This document shows positions 1-6,666 of a DNA stretch of 8,997 bases, in pieces. Position 1 is the first letter of the stretch. The number at the start of each line of letters is the position of its first letter. The DNA comes from Candidatus Nanosynbacter colneyensis (lineage in GTDB: Bacteria; Patescibacteriota; Saccharimonadia; Saccharimonadales; Saccharimonadaceae), in contig JANDWE010000022.1 in NCBI GenBank assembly GCA_024330325.1, forward strand, positions 1-8,997. Reading direction: 5' to 3'. Below the pieces are notes generated by a model. It saw nothing but the letters and a program-made list of their open reading frames with translations, was not told the DNA's origin and did not search any database. A program made the position numbers and the translations under genes.

Positions 1-1326
1 AATTTCCTCTTTAAGCTTTGCTTCCACAAAGTTTTTTAGTTCATTCTTATCAATAGCCAATGCGCTGGCGGTAATTGTCGATTTCAGAGTTACAGCTCCA
101 GTCGCTTCGCCATCTACCGCTACGCTTGAGCTAGGATCTGATCGATTTTCAACATAGCTTTCAGTTATAACCGCTGCCGAATCGCCGAATGACGACAACA
201 ATTGCCCCTTTAATCCGTCAATCTTCTTTTCGCTCAGCTTGCTTTTTGCCGATTCTATATCACTAGCCGTCACAACCGTAGCAGTTTTATCGGTGCCGCC
301 ACTAGTAGCAGACCGTAGCGACGCAGAAATGTCATCAACCGAAATACTCATACTGCCAGTGGCTGCATTATACTGAGCTCCGCCCTCACTGGCGGTAATA
401 GACCCAGAAGCAGATCCCGGACATTTATATCCTGGACAACTCCAACCCAACGTAGCCCCTGGAACAGTCACAGAAGAATTCAAAGTATAAGATAGTCCGC
501 TATTTTTCAAAATTGTACCAGCTGAAATAGTCACACTACTTGACGACGAGTTACTGAAAACAACTACTCCGGTCGCCTTTTCTCCGACATTCTTCTTGCC
601 CGTAGCAGAAAATTCAACACTAACCTCTTTAGCCAGCTCCTTTTTCACAGACTTAATGACATTAGATTTCGCGCTTGTAGTGGCTGTTTCATTCAAGCTG
701 ACGGTATCACTGACTGTCATACTAGTAGTCTTTGCTGAAATAATGACCGTGGCATGTGGCGCAAACCAAATTGCCCAAACCAAAAATACGATCAAAAGTA
801 AGGCACCACCGCCTATCAATAAGAACTTCTTACGAAATGTATTAAAATCAGGGACTTTCGGTTTTTTAACCATCTTTTTCAGAGAGTCCAACCCCTTAGG
901 CTCCTTCTTATTTGCGTCAGCTATAACATTATCTACAGCAGAATCTTCATCAGATTTCTTTGATCTTTTCGCGGAATCCGCCATATCTCCAACCGCCAGT
1001 TTGCCGCCATCAATCACATCATTGTCGTCATCGACCTTCAGAACTGGAATCTCCGCAATTTCTGGCTTGCTCTGAAGCGTTTTTGCAATAGGAATTTTCG
1101 CCGTTGCCGCCAATCCAGCCAAAACCGAATCATTCGTGATCAATACAATTCTCTTATCCGCCGAAGTTGCCGCCCGAGCCAGTAGTCGAATATTGACAGC
1201 ACTCTGTAAAACGCCAATTCTTCGAGGCGGCACTAACGCAATAATTCGCTCTTTCGACGCCTTAATCTTACTAATTATCGTCGTAATGTCGTCTTCTACA
1301 TCGATATAAATAACGTCTTTATTCAT
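1..1326 (-). CDS. Membrane-anchored baseplate J/gp47-like protein of CPR type, 3' end outside window
   Basis: The minus-strand frame is open from ATG at 1326 to the window edge, giving 442 residues with no stop. Residues 1-95 look like a soluble alternating beta/alpha domain (IIALVPP at 29-34 region, a helix with R47 and R51, then RIVLITND at 59-66). A charged, Asp/Lys-rich linker follows (about 97-165). One strongly hydrophobic helix spans about 167-189. The rest is Ser/Thr/Val-rich and probably beta-stranded, with one Cys pair (C297, C302, in a CPGYKCPG stretch). This architecture suggests a cytoplasmic head, one membrane span and a long extracytoplasmic part. I recognise the N-terminus and the GxATGxVVFSN-type region as resembling CPR proteins annotated 'baseplate J/gp47 family'; the name does not establish a phage function. 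The start is 1 nt after the FtsA-like stop, with no clear Shine-Dalgarno, so translational coupling is likely. Role unknown; a partner of the FtsA-like protein is an inference. Confidence 0.7.
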   Translation of the reverse strand, partial: MNKDVIYIDVEDDITTIISKIKASKERIIALVPPRRIGVLQSAVNIRLLARAATSADKRIVLITNDSVLAGLAATAKIPIAKTLQSKPEIAEIPVLKVDDDNDVIDGGKLAVGDMADSAKRSKKSDEDSAVDNVIADANKKEPKGLDSLKKMVKKPKVPDFNTFRKKFLLIGGGALLLIVFLVWAIWFAPHATVIISAKTTSMTVSDTVSLNETATTSAKSNVIKSVKKELAKEVSVEFSATGKKNVGEKATGVVVFSNSSSSSVTISAGTILKNSGLSYTLNSSVTVPGATLGWSCPGYKCPGSASGSITASEGGAQYNAATGSMSISVDDISASLRSATSGGTDKTATVVTASDIESAKSKLSEKKIDGLKGQLLSSFGDSAAVITESYVENRSDPSSSVAVDGEATGAVTLKSTITASALAIDKNELKNFVEAKLKEEI

Positions 1327-1327
1327 T

Positions 1328-2590
1328 TTAAATCTTTAACAACCTATTTACTTTTTCAACTAAACTATTACCGTCTTGACTACCGATAATTGTATCATAT
1401 CCAACTCGCAACAAGCCCATCGCAGTTACAAATGTGTGATCGCTAATATCTCCGGTTTCGTCAACTATTCCTGTAATATCACTTGGATTGATATATTGAA
1501 CTACTGGTTTCTTAGTAAAAGGCAGGTCTTCTGGCCAGCGTCGAGTTTTTAGAGCTTCAGTAATTTTCTGCAAGCTCGATCCACCGCCACACAGTAAAAT
1601 CCTATTCGGCAAATAATCGACATTATCAAAATCGCTCAGCGCCAATTCAACACCTGATAGCCAAACTTCCAAAGTCTTATCGATCGCCGCGTCAACTTTT
1701 TTCTTGACGCTAGGCTTCAAATTCTCATTATCAATATTCAGCTTCAACTTTTCTGCATCTTTGAAGCTTAAATCCAGGTCAGCCGCAATAGTCCTAGTGA
1801 AACTTCGTCCACCAATACCAAACATCTTTGTGCCTTCGACTCCGCCGTCATTAACAACTGCAATATCCGTCGTGCCACCACCAATGTCCGCTAGAATCGC
1901 CGTGAAATTGCTATCTGTATCCGATCCCAAAACGCTCCTACTCACCGCAAATGGCTCGGCAGCCACAGCAACCAAATCCAGCGCAAGCTCGTCCGCAACC
2001 TTCTCTAACGCGCCGATATGAACCATCGGAGCAAACGCCGTGTAAATCTGCACCGCCACATCTCGCCCCTGAAAACTAATCGGATTCGAAACTTTATAGC
2101 CATCAATATGAATACTCACCAACGCCGAGTTGACCAATTTCACCTCAACATCTTCATTGCCAGTTTCTAGTGCAATTTGAGCCTGAGCTTTTCCCTGGGC
2201 GCGCTCCTGAACTTTCTCAATGATGAACTCCATCTCAGCAATGTCTAGTGGCTTATTCGGCTGTGGTCTGCGATAGCGAATAGTATTCGTAACACCCTTG
2301 ACCAACTCGCCCGCAATGCCGATAACAACCCGCTTACCCTGAACGCCAGCTTGATCTTCAGCCTCAGACAGAGCCTCTTCGCAATTCGCCACAACACCAG
2401 CAATATCAGCAATTGCACCACTGTGCATATCGCCCATTTCCTGCTGCTTTCGACCAACGCCAATAATCTTCAGCTCGTCGTCTTTAACTTCAGCGATTAA
2501 CGCCTTAACCACCTCCGTACCAATATCTAAGCTAACCAATAGTTCGCGACTATCTTTATCAGACTTCTTCAACATGTCTTTCAATGCCAT
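1328..2590 (-). CDS. ftsA: FtsA-like actin-fold ATPase (FtsA/PilM superfamily)
   Basis: The 420-residue protein shows the actin/HSP70-fold nucleotide-binding motifs in order: phosphate-1 (LDIGTEVVKALI, 21-32), phosphate-2 (ADIGGGTTDIAVV, 234-246) and the adenosine motif (ILLCGGGSS, 331-339). FtsA tethers FtsZ filaments to the membrane during division; PilM is the related type IV pilus cytoplasmic ATPase. I favour FtsA because the length equals that usual for FtsA (PilM is about 350) and because the C-terminus (SLVEKVNRLLKI, 409-420) looks like the short amphipathic membrane-targeting helix of FtsA. The N-terminal stretch ALKDMLKK is also amphipathic. ftsZ is not in the window, and neither are pilN/pilO, so the family is secure but the exact function is not. 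The start ATG has no Shine-Dalgarno and lies 9 nt after a TATAAT box. The next gene starts 1 nt after its TAA stop, so the two form a pair. Confidence 0.8.
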   Translation of the reverse strand: MALKDMLKKSDKDSRELLVSLDIGTEVVKALIAEVKDDELKIIGVGRKQQEMGDMHSGAIADIAGVVANCEEALSEAEDQAGVQGKRVVIGIAGELVKGVTNTIRYRRPQPNKPLDIAEMEFIIEKVQERAQGKAQAQIALETGNEDVEVKLVNSALVSIHIDGYKVSNPISFQGRDVAVQIYTAFAPMVHIGALEKVADELALDLVAVAAEPFAVSRSVLGSDTDSNFTAILADIGGGTTDIAVVNDGGVEGTKMFGIGGRSFTRTIAADLDLSFKDAEKLKLNIDNENLKPSVKKKVDAAIDKTLEVWLSGVELALSDFDNVDYLPNRILLCGGGSSLQKITEALKTRRWPEDLPFTKKPVVQYINPSDITGIVDETGDISDHTFVTAMGLLRVGYDTIIGSQDGNSLVEKVNRLLKI

Positions 2591-2628
2591 ATAAGAAATA
2601 TTATATAACGCTTGTGATTTTAGAGCAA
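2591..2628 (-). promoter_or_regulatory. Putative promoter of the ftsA-like gene, near-leaderless
   Basis: On the minus strand there is TTGCTC at 2628-2623 (-35, 3 of 6 consensus bases), a 17-nt spacer and a perfect TATAAT at 2605-2600. Only 9 nt separate the -10 box from the ATG at 2590, so a typical start point would leave a leader of about 0-3 nt. The bases before the ATG (TTTCTTAT) contain no Shine-Dalgarno. The site lies in the 49-nt gap after alaS, where I see no terminator hairpin, so read-through from alaS is also possible. Confidence 0.5.
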
Positions 2629-2639
2629 CAGTTAATTAT

Positions 2640-4523
2640 CTATCTTAAAACAGCCTTGATTCGACGAATTCCAGCCGAACTAGATTCTTCTTTGGTGATT
2701 TTGAATCGCTTGCCACCTTCAGCCAAAACTCCAGTATGCTCGACGTGCGGACCGCCGCAAACTTCAAAGCTGACAATATCATCACCCTTGCCAATAGAAT
2801 ATACCTTAACTTCGTCGCCGTAACGCTCACCAAACGCACCAATTGCGCCCATGCTCAATGCCTCATCGGTCGGATATACAGCAAAATTAACTGGCAAATC
2901 TTCATCAATCCAAGCATTAACCTGATCTTCAACCGCCTGTTTTTCTTCTGGAGTCAATTTATCGTGATTAAAATCAAAGCGCAATCGATCGGCGGTAATA
3001 TTACTTCCGTGCTGCTGTAAATCTGGCGCATCCAAAACCTTACGTAACGCCGCACCCAACAAATGCGTCGCCGTGTGATATTTCAGATGAATAGAGTCAT
3101 GACCTTCCAAGCCACCGCTAAATTGCCCCTTACGAGCCGTCTTAGAGCGCTGTCGTTGCTCATCCATTTTCGCGGTAAATTCCTCGCGCCAATTGTCCGA
3201 AAGCTTAATTCCCTGTTTATATGCCTCTTCCGTACTGAGTTCCACTGGAAAACCGAAGGTGTCGTACAAAGTAAACAATTCTTCACCAGTCAAGCCATCG
3301 TCAATGTAGCGTTGCATTTGTCGCAAGCCTTTTCTCAAAGTCTGGCGAAAAGCTTTTTCCTCCTTAACGAGGACGGCAATTATATTGTCGCGATTATTCT
3401 TCACCTCTGGAAAATCGGCTTCATACAAATCAGCAATCGTCGGTACAACTTCTTGCAGGAAATTCTGCTCGATACCCAAATCAAAGCTATAGCGAATTGC
3501 CCGACGGAGCAGACGACGCATCACATAGCCCTGCTCTTTATTACTTGGCACACACCCATCAACCGCCATAAACGTCGCAGCCCTCAAATGATCAGCAATC
3601 ACTCGCATACTTTCGGTATGTGAAGCGTAATCCTTGCCGCTCAGATCTTGCAGCTTTTCAATAATCGGCCAGAGCAAACTAATCTTAAAGACGTCAGGAT
3701 CATTATTTACTGCAGCTGCGATTCGCTCAAGTCCAGATCCATGATCAATATTTGGCTTATCGAGTGGCTCAAATTTTCCCTCGGCAACTTTTTTATACGC
3801 CATAAATACGTTATTGCCAATCTCCATAAATCGACCGCAATCACAGTTCGGATGACAATTTTCACCAAATTTTGGATCATGCTCAATGAAATCAAACTCG
3901 TAAAACATCTCACTATCCGGACCACATGGATCACCAACGGGAGTAGTCTCTGGACCACCATTACGACTCCACCAGTTTTTACTGCCGTCATAAAAGAAAA
4001 TTCTTTCACCTGGATTTACACCACGCGCCGCGCCCTGCTCTTCGCTACCGATGTCAGCCATTTTTGCATCGATGCCCTTTTCTGCAAACTTTTCCTGCCA
4101 CAGTTTAGCCGCTTCAACATCTTTCTCAATATTATATTCCGGCGCACCGATAAAACACGTTACGTACAATCTCTGCGGATCAAGACCAATTTCCTCAGTC
4201 AAAAACGTCCACATCCAGCCAATTTGTTCTTCCTTAAAATAGTCACCCAAACTCCAGTTTCCAAGCATCTCAAAAAACGTCGTATGACGATTATCGCCAA
4301 TGTCGTCGATGTCCTGCGCTCGCAAACACGTTTGAGAATCGGCAATTCTCTTACCTTCGGGATGTGTCTCACCAAGCAAGTATGGAATCATCGGCTGCAT
4401 TCCGGCGCCCGTAAATAAAGTCGTCGGATCATTAGTTAAAATCAACGGCGCACGCTCAACGACGGCGTGACCTTGTTTTTTATAAAATTCAAGATATTTA
4501 CTACGTATTTTTTGGGCATTCAT
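2640..4523 (-). CDS. alaS: Alanyl-tRNA synthetase, miniature form lacking C-Ala
   Basis: This class II synthetase charges tRNA-Ala. From ATG at 4523 it has 627 residues, against about 876 in E. coli. The catalytic domain (about 1-250) shows TGAGMQPMIPYLLG (38-51), the DIDDIGDNRHTTFFEMLGNWS region (71-91) and GSGLERIA (262-269, motif 3). The tRNA-recognition helices follow to about 460 (GYVMRRLLRRAIRY, 332-345). The editing domain (about 480-627) keeps all four zinc ligands, HTATH (H483, H487) and CGGPH (C589, H593), so mischarged Ser/Gly-tRNA-Ala can probably be hydrolysed. Only about 20 residues join MDEQRQRSK to the HTATH motif, so the usual intervening beta-barrel is absent. The protein ends at SAGIRRIKAVLR, where the editing domain normally ends, so C-Ala is absent too. 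Position 236 is Gly where a Trp usually lines the alanine pocket. The frame extends to GTG at 4553, but that codon lies in the rpsP terminator; ATG 4523 follows a promoter and gives the normal N-terminus. Confidence 0.95.
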   Translation of the reverse strand: MNAQKIRSKYLEFYKKQGHAVVERAPLILTNDPTTLFTGAGMQPMIPYLLGETHPEGKRIADSQTCLRAQDIDDIGDNRHTTFFEMLGNWSLGDYFKEEQIGWMWTFLTEEIGLDPQRLYVTCFIGAPEYNIEKDVEAAKLWQEKFAEKGIDAKMADIGSEEQGAARGVNPGERIFFYDGSKNWWSRNGGPETTPVGDPCGPDSEMFYEFDFIEHDPKFGENCHPNCDCGRFMEIGNNVFMAYKKVAEGKFEPLDKPNIDHGSGLERIAAAVNNDPDVFKISLLWPIIEKLQDLSGKDYASHTESMRVIADHLRAATFMAVDGCVPSNKEQGYVMRRLLRRAIRYSFDLGIEQNFLQEVVPTIADLYEADFPEVKNNRDNIIAVLVKEEKAFRQTLRKGLRQMQRYIDDGLTGEELFTLYDTFGFPVELSTEEAYKQGIKLSDNWREEFTAKMDEQRQRSKTARKGQFSGGLEGHDSIHLKYHTATHLLGAALRKVLDAPDLQQHGSNITADRLRFDFNHDKLTPEEKQAVEDQVNAWIDEDLPVNFAVYPTDEALSMGAIGAFGERYGDEVKVYSIGKGDDIVSFEVCGGPHVEHTGVLAEGGKRFKITKEESSSAGIRRIKAVLR

Positions 4524-4540
4524 GAGTGTAATTATACCAT
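4524..4540 (-). promoter_or_regulatory. Putative extended -10 promoter of alaS, leaderless
   Basis: The minus strand reads TGGTATAAT at 4539-4531, a perfect TATAAT with the TGN extension. Seven nt (TACACTC) then lead to the ATG at 4523. With usual spacing, transcription would start at or 1-2 nt before the A of the ATG. No -35 box close to consensus is visible 16-18 nt upstream, which extended -10 promoters tolerate. No Shine-Dalgarno precedes the ATG. Confidence 0.6.
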
Positions 4541-4569
4541 AAAATAACCCCACCTTATAGATGGGGTTT
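4541..4569 (-). terminator. Intrinsic terminator after rpsP
   Basis: Read on the minus strand, AACCCCA (4568-4562) pairs with TGGGGTT (4552-4546) as a perfect 7-bp, GC-cored stem with a 9-nt loop. It is followed by the T-rich tract ATTTTA. It lies 28 nt after the rpsP stop. The T-rich tract runs straight into the extended -10 box of alaS, so termination of one transcript and initiation of the next share almost the same bases. Confidence 0.7.
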
Positions 4570-4596
4570 ATAGGTCAAATCACCAATCTCAACAGA

Positions 4597-4944
4597 TTAT
4601 TCAGCTACTTCTTCAGCTGGCTCTTCTTTTGGTTGATTCTTGCGAAGTTTTTCTGGATTGCGGATGGCTTTGTGCTTGTCAACTGAGACTTCCTTAACCC
4701 ACTTTGGCAATTTAACGCCAGCTTCTTTCAATAATTTAACTACACGCGGTGTTGGCTGTGCGCCATTGTCCAAATATTTCTGAGCCAATTCAACTTGGAT
4801 ATTTGATTCTTTAGTGTGTGGATTGTAGCTACCTACATAAGCGACTACACGACCGCTTGATGGATGACGATGTGCTTCTTGTACCGCCAAGCGATATACT
4901 GGATAACCTTTGCGACCCAAACGTTGCAAACGAATTGCTAGCAT
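4597..4944 (-). CDS. rpsP: 30S ribosomal protein bS16 with C-terminal extension
   Basis: bS16 is a primary assembly protein of the small ribosomal subunit and binds 16S rRNA. The N-terminal 80 residues are diagnostic: MLAIRLQRLGRKGYPVYRLAV (1-21), then VAYVGSYNPHTKE (34-46) and an LDNGAQPTPRVVKLLKEAG segment (58-76). At 115 residues it is longer than the usual 75-90. The extra roughly 30 residues are Lys/Glu-rich and end in KEEPAEEVAE, probably disordered. The ATG is supported by AAAGGAAG about 10 nt upstream. It stands alone between mnmA (76 nt upstream) and a terminator, not in the common rpsP-rimM-trmD-rplS order. Confidence 0.96.
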   Translation of the reverse strand: MLAIRLQRLGRKGYPVYRLAVQEAHRHPSSGRVVAYVGSYNPHTKESNIQVELAQKYLDNGAQPTPRVVKLLKEAGVKLPKWVKEVSVDKHKAIRNPEKLRKNQPKEEPAEEVAE

Positions 4945-4954
4945 AAAATTAATT

Positions 4955-4961
4955 CTTCCTT
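4955..4961 (-). promoter_or_regulatory. Shine-Dalgarno site of rpsP
   Basis: The minus strand carries AAGGAAG at 4961-4955, 10 nt before the ATG at 4944. It fixes the rpsP start and shows that this genome uses Shine-Dalgarno initiation for at least some genes, in contrast with the genes that start right after TATAAT boxes. Confidence 0.65.
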
Positions 4962-5020
4962 TAACTCTACGTTTTATTATTCCTTACTTTAGAACAGTTT
5001 ACACTATTTTTCCCATAACG

Positions 5021-6073
5021 TCAATCTGTTTTCACGATTCCGCCACCCAAACATTCATCGCCGTCATATATTACCGCAGATTGACCCGCGGCTACGGCAC
5101 GCTCCGAAGCAGAAAGGTGCACAATATCTCCGTCAATTTTCGCGTCGAATAAGGCGCCTCGATGACGCAACCGAACTTGTACATTCTTATCTTTATGCGG
5201 TGCTTGGTTAATCCAATGAATATCCGCCAGCCTAAGTTCTTTTCGCCACAAACTTTCATTATCAATTGAGCGCGACACGTAAACCTCATTTTTCTCCATA
5301 TCCTTGCCCACAACATAATAAGGTAATCCGCCACCAACATTCAGCCCGTGACGCTGACCAAGCGTATAAAAAATTGCGCCGTCATGCTTACCAACGACAG
5401 ATCCCGTCTGCTGATCAATGATATTTCCTGGCGCAGTTTTAACATATTCCGACAAAAACTCGCGAATTCCAACTTGCCCAACAAAACAAATTCCCATCGA
5501 TTCCTTTTTACTAGCCGTCCACAAACCGCGCTCTTTCGCCATTTCGCGAACTTCCGCCTTAGTAAAATCACCCAACGGAAATATGGTTTTTGACAAAGCT
5601 TCCGAAGTCACTCGATATAAGAAGTAGGTTTGGTCTTTATTATCATCACGGGCGCGTAACAATTTGGCTGACGAAGACGATTCATGAGCAACACGCGCAT
5701 AATGCCCTGTCGCGATATAATCCGCTCCAGCCGCCAACGAAGCCTCTAAAAATATCTTAAACTTCACCTCTTGATTACACATAATATCTGGGTTTGGTGT
5801 GCGGCCAGCTTGATATTCGCGAATCATGTAATCGACAACGTTTTGCTTATATTCTTTCTGGAAATCAAAAACTCGAAAATCAATACCCAAGCCAACCGCC
5901 ACACGCTTGGCGTCAGCAACATCTTCCGCCCACGGGCAATGCATTCCAGGAAGATCTTCCGACCAGTTTTTCATATAAACACCCGTTACATCGCAACCCT
6001 GCTCAACCAAAAGTGCCGCAGCCACAGAAGAATCCACGCCACCCGACATTCCAACAAAAACTTTCTTACTCAT
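5021..6073 (-). CDS. mnmA: tRNA 2-thiouridylase MnmA
   Basis: MnmA activates U34 of the tRNAs for Lys, Glu and Gln with ATP and replaces the 2-oxygen by sulfur (s2U34), which improves codon reading. The 350 residues match the usual length. The PP-loop SGGVDSS is at 10-16. The catalytic cysteine pair is C99 (in NPDIMCN) and C196 (in GICFVG), at about the spacing of E. coli C102/C199. RTPNPD (91-96), ATGHYAR (121-127) and TLGQRHGLNVGG in the central part are also family signatures, and the C-terminal beta domain ends in CLGGGIV. The ATG overlaps the stop of the upstream DUF218 gene as ATGA, with no strong Shine-Dalgarno, so coupling is likely. The cysteine desulfurase two genes upstream is the obvious sulfur donor. 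Confidence 0.97.
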   Translation of the reverse strand: MSKKVFVGMSGGVDSSVAAALLVEQGCDVTGVYMKNWSEDLPGMHCPWAEDVADAKRVAVGLGIDFRVFDFQKEYKQNVVDYMIREYQAGRTPNPDIMCNQEVKFKIFLEASLAAGADYIATGHYARVAHESSSSAKLLRARDDNKDQTYFLYRVTSEALSKTIFPLGDFTKAEVREMAKERGLWTASKKESMGICFVGQVGIREFLSEYVKTAPGNIIDQQTGSVVGKHDGAIFYTLGQRHGLNVGGGLPYYVVGKDMEKNEVYVSRSIDNESLWRKELRLADIHWINQAPHKDKNVQVRLRHRGALFDAKIDGDIVHLSASERAVAAGQSAVIYDGDECLGGGIVKTD

Positions 6074-6666
6074 CTAGACAACCCCAGAGCGAATAGCCCA
6101 ATTCTCATTAGTTCACCCATTGCCAACCACCAGCCCCACGGCGTCAACCACCACCACGAACTCCAGTTTTTATCAGAAGCAACAGGATGACTTCGAATCT
6201 TCACATCGTTAAATTGTGCTGAAAATTCGAGTTGCGCCCGACGCATATGGTATCCACTTGTCACCAAAATCACATCTTCAATTTTTCTCGAATCGACAAT
6301 TTTCTTCACCTCAGTGGCGTTTTGCCTGGTCGTCTCGGAAGATTCATCCATAACAATGGCTTTCTCAGGAACGCCGCTATTAATCGCTCGCTGGTACATA
6401 GCCTTAGCGTTGGACGGACCAGTTTTATCGGCCGCCGCGCCCGACACAACAATCAACGGCGCCCAGCCTTCTTTATATAGTTTAATAGCCTCGTCGGTTC
6501 GCGCATTCGTATCACCACCGCTGACAACAACTATTGCATCAGCCCTACGGCAATCGCCTTCGCCCACGCCTTGACATTTTCCCAAATCATTCGGCGACAA
6601 ATATGTGCTAAGTCCAAAAATCACCAAAGCAGCAAAAATCATCAAGCCAACTAGTTTATGGATCAT
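6070..6666 (-). CDS. DUF218 / YdcF-ElyC-SanA family membrane protein
   Basis: The 198-residue protein has an N-terminal hydrophobic helix (about 5-22) that should anchor it with the main domain outside the cytoplasm. The DUF218 signature is clear: ADAIVVVSGG (42-51), an Arg at 56, LIVVSGAA (71-78), ESSETTRQNA (108-117) and VTSGYHMRRA (135-144) with H140. Family members include the envelope proteins ElyC and SanA; their biochemical activity is not settled. Two cysteines just after the membrane helix (C31, C39) could form a disulfide. Residues 168-180 are very Trp-rich (seven Trp in 13), followed by a second moderately hydrophobic helix at the end. The start ATG overlaps the desulfurase stop (ATGA) and has a good Shine-Dalgarno (AGAGGA, 6679-6674) at 7 nt. 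Its place between two sulfur-transfer genes is unexplained. Confidence 0.88.
   Translation of the reverse strand: MIHKLVGLMIFAALVIFGLSTYLSPNDLGKCQGVGEGDCRRADAIVVVSGGDTNARTDEAIKLYKEGWAPLIVVSGAAADKTGPSNAKAMYQRAINSGVPEKAIVMDESSETTRQNATEVKKIVDSRKIEDVILVTSGYHMRRAQLEFSAQFNDVKIRSHPVASDKNWSSWWWLTPWGWWLAMGELMRIGLFALGLSR

Noticed and set aside
596..1075. Plus-strand open frame of 159 codons
   Set aside because: It lies opposite the membrane-anchored protein, whose frame is continuous from 1326 to the window edge, and its translation has no recognisable features.
2591..2639. Terminator after alaS
   Set aside because: No GC-rich stem with a T tract is visible in the 49-nt gap; only AT-rich sequence and the ftsA-like promoter are seen.
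3648..4418. Plus-strand open frame of 256 codons
   Set aside because: It is fully antisense to the well-conserved catalytic part of alaS and reads as compositional noise.
4524..4553. GTG at 4553 as an alternative alaS start adding 10 residues
   Set aside because: The GTG falls inside the rpsP terminator hairpin, upstream of the TGGTATAAT promoter, and the added residues do not belong to the AlaRS N-terminus.
4976..5004. Possible rpsP promoter with AATAAT at 4981-4976
   Set aside because: The -10 matches 5 of 6 bases, but no acceptable -35 or extended TGN accompanies it; with only 76 nt and AT-rich sequence it could be chance. A promoter in this gap is plausible but I cannot place it.
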